This document shows positions 1-14,900 of a DNA stretch of 64,000 bases, one piece after another. The position numbers were made by a program, and so were the translations under genes. The stretch lies in assembly GCF_001640805.2 (NCBI RefSeq), contig NC_066838.1:10813132-10877131 (forward strand). The letters are read 5' to 3'. The DNA is from Lates calcarifer. Lineage: Eukaryota > Chordata > Actinopteri > Centropomidae. The notes under the pieces were generated by a model that was not told the origin of the DNA, made no database searches, and worked only from the letters and a program-made list of their open reading frames with translations. Each line of letters begins with the position of its first letter. Position 1 is the first letter of the stretch.

Positions 1-710
1 TCAGCACTCCCTGGGGTTTGTCCAGTGAAAGATGCATGACGTGATTAATGGGCAACAGAGGTGGCTGATGGGAGAAAAGAAGGGAGAAAAGCCACAAACA
101 TCACATTAGGAGAAATTATTAATGAGGGTGTGAACAGGTAGAAAGTCAGGGCAGGTGAAGTGCAGTCACCTCGATGAAACATTCAGTTAAACATTTGTGT
201 AGGATACATTTATTGAATATTGTTGAATACATGCATTTATTAATTTACTCACAGGTAGTGGAAAGAGGAGTGTGAGGGAAAATCTCTTACCTCTTATTTA
301 CCATACTGAAAAAAGAGTCAGAATCCAAAGATGAATTCAGGTGAAGACGCTCTTTAATATCTTTTTACATCATCACAGAGAATATAGTTACACATAACCT
401 TTCAGGTCAATGTGAAAGTGGCACGCTGACTCTAATACAAATGATCTCATCTCTCATAACATTTCAGTCAACACCTTTTGGCTGAGATACAGAACACCAA
501 AACAATTATACTGTAAGGTAAACTGGGGTAAACTTCCCAGGAACACACTGTTCCGCCTCATTAATGACCATACAAGCCAGGACATCTTGACTCAGTCAAG
601 GACAAAGTACCGGCCAGAGCTTTCCATGTTTCTGAATATTAGATTACATTACTCTTTAAGTGTCTTGCTTGACAGATGGAACATTCCCAAAAGTAACATC
701 AAATTAGGCA

Positions 711-712
<2 letters not shown>

Positions 713-746
<34 letters not shown>
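713..746. repeat. (CA)n microsatellite
   Basis: About 17 CA units in intergenic DNA. Confidence 0.95.
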
Positions 747-749
<3 letters not shown>

Positions 750-1858
750 GGCGAAAACACTTCTCAACACTTCTGTTCAATTGCAAATAATAATAAAACC
801 TCAGCATTTACTGTGTTTGGATCAACTATATAATTGGACAAGAACATTAATAACAAACATTTCTGAAAAACCCTCAAATATATGCAGGGCTAATATATGT
901 GCATGGAAACTATGGGATGGATAAGGTTGGTGAAATATGGTTGAAGGTGATTTTACATATCAAAGTCAGGGCTTGGGGAGTGCTGCTGCATATGTGAAAT
1001 TAGTTGTATAAAGCCATTTATGACTCCAGAGGGTGCAACGCAAAATCTGATATGAAAGGTGAACTCATGAGCAGTCAGACGTGCTACATGCCCATACACC
1101 ACCCCAACCTGGACACCTTTATGTTCCTCCTCTCTATATTCAGGGTGCACTGCTTCCTGTATTGGCACTGAATGTTGGCATTGGATGTACTGTATATCAT
1201 GTGGAAATATGGACTTAATTCCTAGGGATGTAGGGCTGGCTTGACAGCTTGGTCTCACCAAATGGCATATGAATAACAATTTCCTTAAGTCATTTCGTGT
1301 GTTATCATTAAGCATTTTTTGGTCATGGCCATTTGACATCCCACACAGATAAAATGTGTAGACATGGCATGCAAAATGTCCTGAAAGTGGTGCAATCCCA
1401 TTAGATCACATGAGGCATGGAGATTCTCTCTGCTGTTAAGTAAAGTTGAGAGCTTTGTCAGGTAGCGCCTCTCTGTTTGACAATGTCACTGCCGTCTAAC
1501 TCCATTACCCCAGGAAACAACAAGCCTGACTTTGTGTTACCTGATCATTAGATGACATTTTCAAACTGAAAATGAGGTGAAACAATTTCACAAACATGTA
1601 AATATTCCATTGTTCTAGATGTAATATCAAGTTGCTGTCACACATGTTAAGAAGGTCAATTTGTCCTTATCTCCAGCACAGATGTATGTATATATACTTT
1701 TAATGGAGGATAGTTCCTCTGGGAGATCATGAAATCAAATATTTTACCAGTGTCTGCTGAAAATAAGCAAAAGCACACAACAAGCAGGTATAATTGTAGA
1801 ACGTGTAATTTCAGTGCTGGATGTTGCACACACTGTGTCTCACACTGACTTGTTGCTG

Positions 1859-1863
<5 letters not shown>

Positions 1864-1897
<34 letters not shown>
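1864..1897. repeat. (TG)n microsatellite
   Basis: About 17 TG units in intergenic DNA. Confidence 0.95.
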
Positions 1898-1899
<2 letters not shown>

Positions 1900-2878
1900 A
1901 TGACAGAGAGAAAGAGACAGGGGGGGGAGACAAAATGTGCCCCTCTAGCCTTTGTAATTATCTGCCAATTTTCTCTCCGTCAGTTGCCTTTATCATCCCT
2001 TTCAGATCTCACCTAGAGGTCGGAGACTGTCACTCTGTGGCACCTCCATCTCTCACCATGTGCCGGATGAAATGTAGAAGTCCTCCCATTGACCTCTGCC
2101 TGCCAGCTCCTGCTTTCCTCTCCTCTTATTTGTTTCCTTGTAACAGGAGACATTTGGAGATAAGGATAATTATCAATCAGCGATCTCAGCAGCTATTTAT
2201 GCAGCCACTGAAGAGGAGACAGTGGATGGGTGTTACTTTCTGACACTGACTCAAGGTGGCATGACAGATTGTCTCTTTTTTTTTTTTGTCTGCTCCGCAT
2301 AGAAAATGATCTCGTAGGAGATTTTGTCATTAGGAACAAGAAGATAGTAAGATTTACAAAAAAAAAAAATGGTTATGGCATATAATGGAAATTCGAAAAT
2401 AATTAACTACTGTGAAAGATGTGCGTATTTGGCTAATGTTTTTAAGGTTTTAAGGTCCCTCAAATTGCCAAGAAACTTGACATTTTGCAGACAAACCCTT
2501 GGGTTAAACTGACATCAGTGGCCTTAGACTCGTGAGATACTGCTTTTACCCCAGCACTCCCTAACAAAAAAACATAATCCCCCATCTGATGTGACATTTG
2601 GACAAGCAAAAAGAAAAAAAAAAGTACGAGGCAAGAATTAATAGCATTATTACTGCACTGAACACAGCCCTCCATGCCATCATGCACTTCAGGGTCATAC
2701 ATGACAGGGTAATCCCACCATAAGCCTTAATTGTCCTGCATCCCTTGTTTTAAAATGTGACAATTTTATTTCTCACAAAACATTTCTGTCTGCCCAAGGG
2801 GACAGGGCATAATTAGAAAATATGTTCAAGCTCAGGAAAACATGATTGAACTAAGATGGCTCTCGAGGGCTTTCAGCA

Positions 2879-2902
2879 CCCCCCCCCCCTTTTTTTTTTT
2901 TT
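2879..2902. repeat. adjacent C and T homopolymers
   Basis: About 11 C followed at once by about 13 T, a polypyrimidine tract. Confidence 0.9.
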
Positions 2903-4499
2903 CCCAAGATACATCCTAGGAACATTGTTTTTTAAACAGCAGGGAGAGGGGAGTCAAGTGGTTTATTTATCTTTTTTTTTTCATTTCTCCTTTTAAAAGC
3001 ACACAAACATTTTATATTCTAGAGGATTTGTTTGAGCAGAAAAGTAAGACAAATAGTGGTTTTCTCTGTAACAGACACTGACATGACAATTAGGTCAGCC
3101 TCGCTGCATGGTCAACCAAATGGACCCCCTACTCCCCCTATTAAAACAGATTGATTCCTATTTTGGCTGAATAGAGCCAATTGAGTTTAACAGTTTGTTG
3201 TTGTTGTTCTCAGACCCCAAAGGCAGTGATCCATGGCTCCATTTCTTCTACATTCTCCATGTGCTGTAGGGTAAAAATATCATTTACTCAGGTTGTATTT
3301 GAATATCTTAAGTGATGCTAATATGTTTGGAGAAAGTGTCCTTTTTTGATGGATACTGACAATAATGTGCAAAGTGGTTTGTAGATATTCATCATGTTCA
3401 AATATGTAGCAAAATGTCTGACGATGTCTTGAACACCTGACACTTAATGCGTATCAGCGCCAAAATATTCAAATAAAGTGTCACAACTCTTGACTATTTC
3501 ATTTTATCGTCATCCAGCTTGGTGAATCTCTTCGATCTTCTAACTTTCTCATACAAGTTGAATGCTTGAATAGCCAAGTAACACCAGTAGAGGGTTATTA
3601 AAAGGCCCTCTGTCTTTCAGGTAGAAATGCCTGCCTCGGTATACTGAGACGAACCAGCAGGGGATTTGACAGTTTGGATTGCACTGAGTAGGTGTAGTCC
3701 ATACAGAAGGGTGTTATTACAACCAAAGTTAGAGCCATATCCACCTACTGCATGTCAAGTCAGGCTGACAATAGAGTCACTCCAGATGGCAGAGTTCTGT
3801 TTTTTTAATTTAGTGTAAACATATAGTTTGCTGTAGGAAAGGTAACTTAGTCTTTACATCAGTTTACACAGAGGCAAACCAAAGCTTTATAATCAAGAAT
3901 CAGTTTGAGACTCAGAAATGTCTTCATTGTTGTTACAAGGTCAATGATGAGATCACTTTTGTTACACTCATGCAATGTAAGTTTGTGATGGTTTATTTTC
4001 ATTGCTGTATAGCACTTAATGGCATTTTTTTAAGTGCTCTGCTATTGAAGTTATTGTTATTTCTGAATGGGCTACAAACTAATGTGACTAACCATTTCCC
4101 ATATTGCTGGGGAATAATACAAGAATACATTTAAATTCTTAAAATCAAGAGATTACCTGAAGGAAATTTGAAAGTGTTAGCCATCTGCAGACTGCAGCTG
4201 ACTGTGTGGTGACCAGCCAGTTTACAACAAGAACAATGTCTGCTATATTTTTGGACAGTCATTTTTTGTCCAATTATTTATCCAATAACATATACCTACC
4301 TAGATGACCTAAAACTAAAGTTATTTTAAGAAAATTATTTTTTTTGTTTTCACTTTGTTGTCTTGCAACTAGCAAGTTAGCAAGAAGGAAACTTCATAGT
4401 TTTATCCTAATCTTGTCTTCTGATTTTCAGTCCAACAGAATGCTGTGGAAAATAAATTTGCTAACACCTTCACAGAGTTACATGCAATAATAATGTAAA

Positions 4500-4650
4500 A
4501 CAATGTTGAGGTAGTCCAAAGTATTTAAATACTTTACTCAGTGAGTAATCTAATGGAACACGTCACAAATTCCAATTAAGGGCACGTGTTCTGTAATGTA
4601 GTGAAATGCATTTTAAAAATAACCCTCCCAACACTGTGCACCTCTACATT
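4500..4650 (+). repeat. degenerate fish interspersed repeat, likely same group as 6500-6720
   Basis: Contains aaatactttactcagtgagt and aaccctcccaacactgtgca, sequences that in fish genomes mark the ends of a short interspersed repeat. Recognition is from memory, by eye. Confidence 0.35.
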
Positions 4651-6499
4651 CAAAATGTGCTCCTTATACTGTAACTTAGTGGGTAAAACTATTTTTAAAC
4701 TACTGTACCATGAACCTAAAATTTGCGTTTCTTTCTCATGTGACACTGTGACCTGTTGCACAGCCACAGCACAAAGATGTCTGTTGTCTCTTGTGTCATC
4801 ACCATCTGTTTTTACATCTGGAACTCCAGTTCCCCTGTAGAAAAGCTGTCGAACATTATCTCATCTATATTTAGTAGGGCTAATATCAACTGGTGTTGAC
4901 ATTCCCTTCTCTCATTACACTGTTATCACAACCTCGCAAATTAATTAATTAGCTGCTGCAAGTCAATTAGCCTCCTTAGCAAATGCACCCTGCCTGTCAA
5001 ACCACCCTTTAAACCTTGACTGCCAAAGAGTTTAAAATAATTACTTGCAGGTTGATCTTGAAAATTTGTTTTGAATTGTTAGTTTTTGCTCACCACGGGC
5101 AGAGTTCACAACAGATGGGGTGTAAAGTGTTTTGCCTTTGAAAATATCAACTAAAAAAGATGCTGTTTAATGACTTTGAATAGAAAGTTGGAAGCCATTC
5201 TGCTCACAGTCGATTTTTCGGTGCACGAAGGCTGTACAATCTGAATCCTTCACTCCCTGCAGTATGACAACACACCAAACAGAGCATGAGAACAAATGCT
5301 TTTTTACTCCCAGTTGTGGTGGTGGTGGTCTGCATGCTGATGCATATTAGATATAGCCTCCTGTTTTTGATATGCATATGTAGGCTTGGAGGAAGCTCCT
5401 GCTGTGAACTGCATCTCATCGTGCAGCTTCTCCTGCCGTTCAGGGGACTGCATCTCAGATGTCCAGCTGTGTCCTTAGGTACTCATATTAAAGAAGGTGC
5501 ACAGCAATTACCCAATTTTCTCTGCTGCTAATAAAAAATTTAAGCGTGAGTTTTCTTTTGCAGATGTTGTTTTTATCAGCCAACCATTAGATTATGACGC
5601 ATGGATACAGTTACTTCAAAAACACTTACTGTTTTCATTGAGAAATGGTATCATTTATAACCATAAACTGTGTCAAGGACGTGTTTCCTTTGTGGTTGAC
5701 TCTTGTTTTCACACTGCTTTTCATTCCATATGCCTGTAATAATGTGCTCCAGCTGGGGAAATTGTGATAGTCAGAATCATGAGGCGACTTCTGTGCAGTG
5801 CATTTGTACCAAGTGAACTCTGAGGACTTGTATGTAATTAGTGATCAGTTAAAAATCTCTTTGTAGTTTAAATATACAAACAGCTGTGAAGCCTGTGGTG
5901 ATGGTGGAGGAGGGAAAAAGAGGCAGCGGGAAAAACTGTGAAAAATAAACGCACAAAGAGAGGTGAAACTCAAATAATAAAGTCCAAAAAGCGAATAAAG
6001 TTCCACCCAGATCTTTCAGGGGCAGCAAATGGATGCTTTGGGTTTCAGGTCATGCCTGCAATGGATTTTTCTGGCTGTTACAGTCACTGAGAACATGCCT
6101 CAACTGCCAAGAAGTGGATGAGAAATGGAGCTGTTAGACCTACAACAGCATAAAACAACTATTTATATCACCACTGGTTTCACGACTGGATTTATGATTC
6201 TTTTAACCTGTCTCTCCAAAAGACAGTGCTGTCTGAAGCCCAGGCATTGTAAAAACACATTACACTCTGTTGGATTCTCTAAAGTCAGGGACGAACAGAG
6301 ATAAAAAGTACACTATATACTGAAACAACTTTCATCAGTCTGCCATTGAGATGTGTATTGCAGAATAATCTATTGATAGTGTAACTCGAATGTGTTCATT
6401 ATCAGATTTATATTCACCAAAAATATGCTCACCACTATATTTTAAAGTCTGTAATAATTCTTCAACTGTATGGCTACATTATGACTCTCTCGCACAACT

Positions 6500-6720
6500 A
6501 TAACCTCTCATGCTTTGTCTCTGTCATTGTCAGTGTATCTTAGTGGATATACTTAAGTTCTGTTCTTACTTGAGTGGTTTTCATGCCACTTTATACTTCT
6601 ACCCAAGAAGGATATATTGTAATCTTACTCCACTAAAATACAATGCTTTTAGTATAATACAATACATAGCTGGCAACTATTCTGATAATCATTGAAGTCA
6701 TTTTTTTTACTCCATAAATG
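6500..6720 (+). repeat. teleost 'ACTTCTACTCCACTA' interspersed repeat fragment
   Basis: ccactttatacttctacccaag and ggatatattgtaatcttactccac correspond to a widespread fish repeat recalled as 'tactttatacttctactccactacatttcagagg'. Degenerate and without coding capacity. Confidence 0.45.
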
Positions 6721-6739
6721 ATATGAATGTGTCACTTTG

Positions 6740-6832
6740 GGCTCTAATTTCTGAATCAGATGAAGATAGATTAGTTTAAATGAGAAAACGATGCAGATTA
6801 ATCTATATTGAAAACAATCATTAGTTGCAGCA
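6740..6832 (-). repeat. fragment of the same foldback-type repeat
   Basis: cagattaatctatattg and aacaatcattagttgcagc match the terminal part of the repeat family seen at 49085. Confidence 0.4.
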
Positions 6833-9673
6833 ATATGTATGAGTTATAAATTTGCTCCACCTCAACCAACTACAAAAGTACAATGTTGTTTACACTTTAA
6901 TGAATGAGTACTGTAATGATATAATCATTATAATGCTTTATAATCATGATTTTACAGTGTAGAAATACAAAACAACATGCTATATTTTTGTTACTAGAGT
7001 GCCTTTGATTTATTAGTTTCCTTACTGCACTTTATTTCCTTTACTTGTTTTGGGGCTACTATACTTACTGCACTGTAACTGCATGTCTGGTCTATTATTT
7101 TTTTTTTATGTCTAACTGTGTTTTACTGACTGTAATTCCCTTTTAATTTCTGTTCATTGTATTTTTAAACATTGCCGTAAAGCATTTTTCATCTCATGTA
7201 AAGCCTGTGTTTGAGAGGAGCCACACAAATGACTCGCCTTGCTTTGCCATACACACAGTTTATCACTTAGAGTACGGAAAAATATAGATTGGAAAACAAT
7301 GGTGGGAGTGGAAGACAGTTAGAGGTGTTGATACACCTCCCGGGGAAAGCTACAATAAATCTTGACCTGCCCTCTATCTGTCAAAACAACACCGTCAGTC
7401 CCTCTGCTGACATGTGCTCATGCTGAGAATCATAGCTTTAAAGACATGAAATTCAGTTAAAACAAAACTGTGGGCTATTGTTTGAGCAAATTTAATGTTT
7501 GTACAGTGTGAGACTCACAGGTTGTCAGGAGTCAGCTATACAACTAGAGCAGACTCGACTGTGTGTGTGAGTACGTGCATATTTGTTCACATTTCTGGGG
7601 CCCACACCTCATGCTGCTTTTAATCGAATACATTGTCATATGAGATTCATATCCATTCCCTCCCCACACTAGCGGGTGCCATCTAAATAGCTCCTTTGTA
7701 TAAACAACAAATCTTTATTCTGGAATATAGATCAAAATACGGAGAACGCAGAAGCGCATTGATGAAAAAATGGAAAGGAAAAAGAGATGGATTTAGTCAT
7801 GAATTTGAATAAGTGTGGAGGGAAATGGCACAGGTTAATAACAGGGATAAATCATATCTTTCTCACAGCTTGAGGCGGCGGCTTGTCGATCCTTCTGTGT
7901 CGTTAGTCATCCACTCTCAAAGACCTGACAAAAATACAAATGCATAAATAGAGGAGACAGAAATCTCTGGCAGCAATTCTGACCTTGCTTCTCAGAGAAT
8001 CAAATGAACAAAGTGACTTAGATTCAAAAGCAGGCAGAGCAAAGGCGTTTTGCTCATATCCTCATACCAGTTTTGTCTGGATTTTTTTTTTTTTTTTTTC
8101 AGAACTCGAGAAAATTTGTCTCTTTAGTTATTTGAAAACTGCAGAGCAAAATGGGGTACCCCTAATGAATACAGTGTGTTGTGAGGGGAAAAAAAGTCTT
8201 GTCATATTCATGAGAGAATGCTATTTTTGTGAGAGAAAAACAAAAAAGAAGCCCCTTTTTTCTGCTAAAAATTCAGAACAAAATTCTGAGCAAAAAAAAA
8301 AAAGAAGTGTGCTGTAAAAACACTCATTTGGAGGCAAGGCGTAGCTATTTAATTACAGTTATGATTTCTTCATGTTCCAAAGTCAGATGCTGCCTAGGTC
8401 AATACTTGACTCCGCTATTAATTTTTCATGACCAAGGATTCACAGGTAGCAAATTTCACAGCTCATCATTGCAAATATTGTGTTTCAGGCAGGAGTTAGC
8501 TGGAAACACAATAGCTCCAAGGAGATGTGATCTCCTCTGGGGTAAACCGAGGTTAATAATGATTATAAGCAGTGGCTTTCTTGGGTCTTGGGGTCAGACT
8601 TTGTGTTCTCATATTGGTAAGGATCCGCTAAACAAATTCATACACCAGATGAAAACTGAGTGATTTATACAGGCGTACAGCCAACAATCCTCCTGTGACC
8701 TGGGATCGTATATGCTGATTCAGAAAACGCTTGATGTGCTGATACATTACAACATCCTGGCAGCACATGGGCAATATATAAGATGTCTGTGTGATTTTTT
8801 TTCACTCAAAACCCTATGATGCAGCTGGCTTGATTCACTCTCAGACAGAATTTAGAGCTCAGACAGTCAAGGTTTCCTTGGTGAGGTTTGCAGTGAAAAG
8901 CAAACTCTCCAGTGTTGTATTTGTCACTGGAATGATGTGAAGCGCAGGAAACAACACAGCTAATTAACTTTAGGTGATCCTACACCATATCAAGATGGCA
9001 AGCCGTTTTCTGTGAAATACCAACATTAGATGCCATTAATAGTTATAACTTAATGGAAATGTGCAGCAGCTTAACTTGAGAAGTGGAGGCAATTATGTAT
9101 CTGATTTGTTGCTAGTCTGCATTACACAAGTAAGCTAAACTCTCCAGCGTACAGAGTGTCGATTTAGATTTTAGCCACCTAGCAGAAGCTCTTATCAACT
9201 CAGAGACTCTTATCAGCAACTTCCAGCGAGTGCAAAAGTAAAATAAGCGATTTTTCTCTGTGTCAAACAGCTAAATAGAACAAAAACAATGAGCTTTGTA
9301 TCAAGCGTATATGTGTAAAAGTGTATGCATCTATGGTAGTTCCACCCAGGCTAAAAAGAAATGTCAAGCACATTTACTGGATGTGAGTGGAGATCTGGCA
9401 CCCCAAAAAAAAACCTAGCACAAACTTTTAACAAGCAAGAAGTGTGATAAGATGTGGCTCCAGAATGATGTTTGAGCCATCATGCCTGCAAGACAGACGT
9501 TCAGTCACACACACTGATATTCACAGTTTCCATAGCAACACATCTTTGATTTTTTTTTTTTTTTTTGGTGGTGAAAATATTACTTTCTTTTGTCAGATAA
9601 AATAAAACGATCATCATAGAGGTATGCGGCAAACTAACTTGAAATGGCTTTCCTAGATGTGTTACTTTGCGGG

Positions 9674-9696
9674 CGTGTGTGTGTGTGTGTGTGTGT
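9674..9696. repeat. (GT)n microsatellite
   Basis: About 11 GT units, followed by a T run (9700-9709). Confidence 0.9.
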
Positions 9697-11510
9697 TTGT
9701 TTTTTTTTTCGTTGGTTTGTTTTGAGTACGTTCTGCACAGTAAGACTGAATTTGCATCACATCACACCACATACTGTACATGAAAGAAATACAGGCAGCT
9801 TGTCAGGTCTCCAGAGGCCAGTACTTAACAGCTGTTGCAAAACTGAAATTAACACAACTGGAAATAACATCAAAACTCACAAATGCAACACTGATGTATC
9901 ACTGTGGAAAAGTTAGCTCATTTTAATGAACCACCCATCAACAGTGTGACTTCCTTCCTTTATGCTTGGGCCCAAAACTGTGATCTCTGTAGTTTTGTGT
10001 GCAAACATACTAACAGACAAACCACAGAGCACAACTCGCCAGGTGTTCCTCCTGAGTATAACTTGTTTGTAAAACACACACATATACTGTGTGTAGATCA
10101 CCAGACACTATGGACATCTGGTTCTGACTATGATTGGAAGCAGTTTTAAAATAACAAATGGATCCACTGCAGGACATTCAAACAGTTTTACCTGCTCCTT
10201 AACTTGTTCGATAGTTAACTCTTTTACTTCAGCCTTCCCTTTATTATTGATCTCTTTCTTTCACACCTATATTTTTGCAAACCATATATTCTTTGTTTAC
10301 ATCCATATAGAATCTACCTGAAGTAGAGAAAGGTGAGGACAAATATTTCAAGGAGTAAATCACATTGGTATCATGGTGGTTCTAATTTTCTTATACAGTT
10401 AAACAAATTTGTTATTCCTATACACAACATTTAAAACAAGACTAACTTTAACTTTGTGCAATAAAATGCACTCTTGCTCATTTGAGTTCCCTCAGAGGTT
10501 TTGCCAGCATAACCTCATTTGGTCTGGTATATAACCAGAATCTTATGGTGGCTGACGTTGTCAAACTTAAGACAGATGTTGTTGGATACCTGACATATCT
10601 CATTCTCTGACTGCGTAATGCATCTGTAGTTGTGCTACAGCTGCGTTACATTTTTGTGACATTTTAACCAGGAATTACATTCGTTTTATCCACAGTGGTG
10701 ATGATTGATCAACTAAGTTAACATCTTAATTACTGTCGGCTGCTAGTTATAGCTTCATAGTTAGCGCATGGACATGAGCGTGATCAATCTTCTCATCTAA
10801 CACTTGGCAGGAAAGCAAATTAACTGATTTTAAGAGTCTGTCTTCACGTGTTCCTATAAAGCACGTGGAAAAAGTCGACAGGTGCAGTTTGAATTGTCCA
10901 GTGTGAATAAGTTCTTATGAGACAGGTACAAGGAAAGTGGCAAAGTATGATAAATTCTATGCAGTGATGTTTGATTAAACAAATGAAACGAATAAGACTG
11001 CAAACAGAGCGCCTGTTCTCTTTTCCAAGCTGCTATTTCACCTCATGAATGTCAATGAGGAGGTGGTAGGGGGTTATTTATAGTCAAAGATTGAATGCAG
11101 GGTCTATCCCCCTGCCTGATAATGCCCCCCTGTTTGTCTTCATGTGGAGATGGAGAGATGTTTACGCTTACAGCTACAGAGCTCTAGCATCACACCCAGC
11201 ACCCTGACACAGACAGAGGCAGAGAGAATAAAGAGAGCAAGAGGAAGACTTAGAAACAGAAGGACTGAGAGCTTGAGTTATATTTGTAGGGAATGCCTGT
11301 AGCAGGGGCACATAGTTACAAATAAACACAGGCGCACGCAAACACACACAAGCAGACGATGAGGTGCACGTTAATGCAGGCCACAGCGCGTGGGCCGTGG
11401 CCTTCGTGTGACAGCAGCTCAATGGACACACAGCATGCAGGAGTCATCGCTGGCTGCCATGGATAATTACCATAATGAATGTAAAGGCCCAGACACACAG
11501 ACACTACTGC

Positions 11511-11529
11511 AAAAAAAAAAAAAAAAAAA
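11511..11529. repeat. poly-A run
   Basis: Nineteen consecutive A. No retroposed gene body was recognised upstream of it. Confidence 0.9.
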
Positions 11530-11911
11530 TAGCCCACAAGCGAATACACAATACTGACTGCTGTCTCCTTGAAATAAACATTAGACAAGTCAGGTTTTTT
11601 GGCTTCCTTTTCAATAATTCTGCCATCTTATTGGCATTTAGAATATTATTTATGGTCAGCGCTTAAAACTAATGATGATGGAAAAGCTCTAGAATATAAT
11701 ATATGTTGTTTGTTCTCAAATTTACAAAACTTTTGTCTCCTCTCAAATGCTGAGATATTACCTCTGGGCTCCACAGGACATGCCTGCAATTGCCCTGCCA
11801 ATGCTTTTCAAACTGTAAATAATCTTGAAGCTTCACAGATCTTACAGCGCTGTTGAATAATGCATGCTTGAAATTACAGTTGCTATGATAGCCTCTGTTG
11901 TATTAGGGCAT

Positions 11912-11935
11912 CTTCTCTCTCTCTCTCTCTCTCTC
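11912..11935. repeat. (CT)n microsatellite
   Basis: About 12 CT units. Confidence 0.9.
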
Positions 11936-14900
11936 CGATTGATCACAGCCCATAATTCCCACTGTCTAAAAAGTGGGATGTCATGGAGAAGACTCCGATA
12001 AGAGATTCTGCTTTGTCACCCTTTGAAAAAGGTCCCACTATCAGTGGCCGCACTGCAAGCAGAAATTGCACACTCTGCCAATCCTTGAGTGTGAGCTTTA
12101 GAAATAATGCCTTTGGAAAAACCCTGAAATAACCTCTCAGAATACATACATACTATTCCCACAGGGTGTTTCATCTTTATTTAACCAACCCTTTTGCCCT
12201 GTTTATTATAGATTGATCAGCCAGACACTTTTTCCAAGTAATTCCACATCTTCCCGCAGGATATAGTCCACAAGCAAACCTATAACTTTCAAGTCAGGGC
12301 AGCTCAAGGCCACTTCGAATAAGTGTTATGTTGGCAGCTAACTGTATTTGTGCTCCATAATTTATTGGTAGGGTCAGGGCAGAATAAATGAAAAAAAAAT
12401 TTAACAGAAGCATTGATCGGTTTTTCGCTTTCATATTCATTTACACCTCAGAATAAGAGTATAATATTTCAATATCATCTACAAAAATGTTTCTTCTAAT
12501 ATTGTATTTATATTAATTGCTTTCCCTTCATTATTAATAAACAAGACAAAAAACATTTATAGAAAATTATATTCACAGCACTGTTTCACCTAAAATTTAG
12601 AAAGTAGGTTTATGTTTTTAGTACAGTCATGACATTCAGAGAGTTTGTTTACATAACGTAAAACTATAGTTTGTTCTACACTCTTGATTTGATGATGATG
12701 ATGATTCATGAATTTTGATACTGTTTCTGATGAGCATTATTTTCAGAAATAGCTATTCAATATACTACTTGTAATTAGCTCCCTGTGCAATAATTTTCAC
12801 AGTCAGTGACAGGGTCCGCCATTCCCGCCCTGGATTCAATATTATTATAGTCAAAATGTCTAGCTACACACTATGGATTTGGGAAACAATGCACTCATGT
12901 AATTCAGTGCTACACTGTATCAGAGCTGTATTAGGTTACTGATAATGCAAACTGAACAATTCCTTCAGCTGCTGCTTTACATTAAATGTGTTCAACTACC
13001 GTGACACAGGGTGGGCTTTTATTGTGGAGGAAGTTACAGGACAAGCACTTTATCCCAAAGGTAAGTACTACCAGAGATCATTCATCAAAAATGCAACTAC
13101 AAAACAAGACAGTGGTTAAATTCAGCAACTTTTTGACAGCAGATCAGTTTTAAACTTTAAACTGCAGAGAGTAATGGAACAAGAGGCAGCAGCCACAGCA
13201 AGATGTTAGATGAAAAGCAACGGGCAACAGGCTGCACACCTCCAACTCCTCAGCAAGCTTAGCAAATCCACTGTGCCCTGCTGCTGTGCAGAATACAACT
13301 CGCACCATATTGACCGACTTCTTTACTACTACAACTGAGTTTGTTCACTCTGCTGTAAACAAATACACCAGTTGTGTTTCTAACAAAGTAGCTGCTCAAT
13401 GAGTGTTTGCTATAGCATTAAACTGCACTTGCTGTTAGCACCAGTAAACAAATCAAGCAGCACTGAAATCTTAAGGATTATAGCGCAATGATTTTCTTTC
13501 CTTGCAAGTATGTTTTTCATTGCTAGTTTCTACTATAAAAATCAGTCTCATGTAACTATTACTAAGTATTTTAGATATAACAACCAAATGCAACAGGGAA
13601 AAGCCTTTATTTTCAGGCCCTACCTATTATATTAAATAATACTATTCATCGTCACTGTTCAATTCTAAACATTTTGCTTTGGAAAATTCACAGTTGTTGT
13701 TTTAACAGTGCCTCCAAAAGGAATTTCTAATTCAGCTGTTGACACTGTGCAGCACTGAATGACTCCCCCTGTGACCAAAATAGTGATGAGGATTTGTAAT
13801 TGTGTTGAAGGCTCTGGAAAGTTTTCCCTCTACTCTGCAGAACAGGAGAGAGCACCACAGTACAGACAACAAATTGTGATAGCCATGTGGTTTTATGACC
13901 TGCTGGGTTGTTTTCTGATTATACTCCACTCAGTGGCATGGACGCATTCCAAAAACTGTATATACTGCTGAGCTACCTACTGTCTTGGGGGAAAGAAACA
14001 CATGGTCCTCCAATAAAAGATAATAGAAATGACAATAAGATTTACCATCTTCATTCATCTTCTTCATTACCATCTTCAATATACTGGGAATAAGCCAACC
14101 CGTAAGCCTCACTAGCCCACCAGGTCTGCTGGAATACTGGTTACGTAAGGCAACTGGTAATTCATTACATTTAATAGGATGCTACGCTGCAGTTGTGCTT
14201 CCAGGATACTACTTATTCCGTCTTTGATAAGAGTTATAAAATCCACTCCTTATGAGTTCCTCTGTGGAAAAATCTACAATACAGCAAAATCTCTGAAGAG
14301 CCCCTCTGAAAACAGACTCTTCTATAACAAATATACCTGTTGGAAGATAAATCCAATATACTGCATGCTTACACAATAAAACAAAAATAGGTACTTCCAT
14401 ATATTTTGCAAACTGAGCTTATTCTGTCTCTGTGTGTGTGGTGCCAGAGAGCAATGCCACCACAGTAGCCCTTCTTCTTCTTTCCTACAGCACTCAGCAG
14501 CAGACAGGAGAAAATTGGTCTCTGAGGACAAAAGCAGCATTAATGCACTGTAACTGAAAAAAAGGTGTAGAGTACAGTGGAGTTATTTCCGAAGACATGA
14601 CCCTGTTGAGGTGTTAGCAGCAACCGCCACATAAATGCCAAGAGTGTCTTCTCCTGGAGCTGTGAATGATGTCTGAACATGCTCCCTCCATCCAGAAAAT
14701 TATCACAAATTAATGATTACACCAGATAGGTGTCAGAGTAGAGCTCTTTACTGCGGCAAAAAGAGCTCAGGGGGCAAGAGGTCACTGGTTCTGAAGCTTT
14801 TCCCCTCATTTGATGCTACAGTCTCCAGTGTCTTAGCAAGATCTGTTGGCTTAGCAGGGGTATATGTGTGTGTTGGAAACAATGCAGACCCACCAAAACA

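Noticed and set aside
953..1339. Minus-strand open frame of 128 codons
   Set aside because: No recognised domain, no neighbouring exon or splice structure, and ordinary intergenic composition.
7985..8663. Two overlapping plus-strand open frames
   Set aside because: They run through poly-T and A-rich tracts, encode low-complexity Phe and Lys runs, and show no family resemblance.
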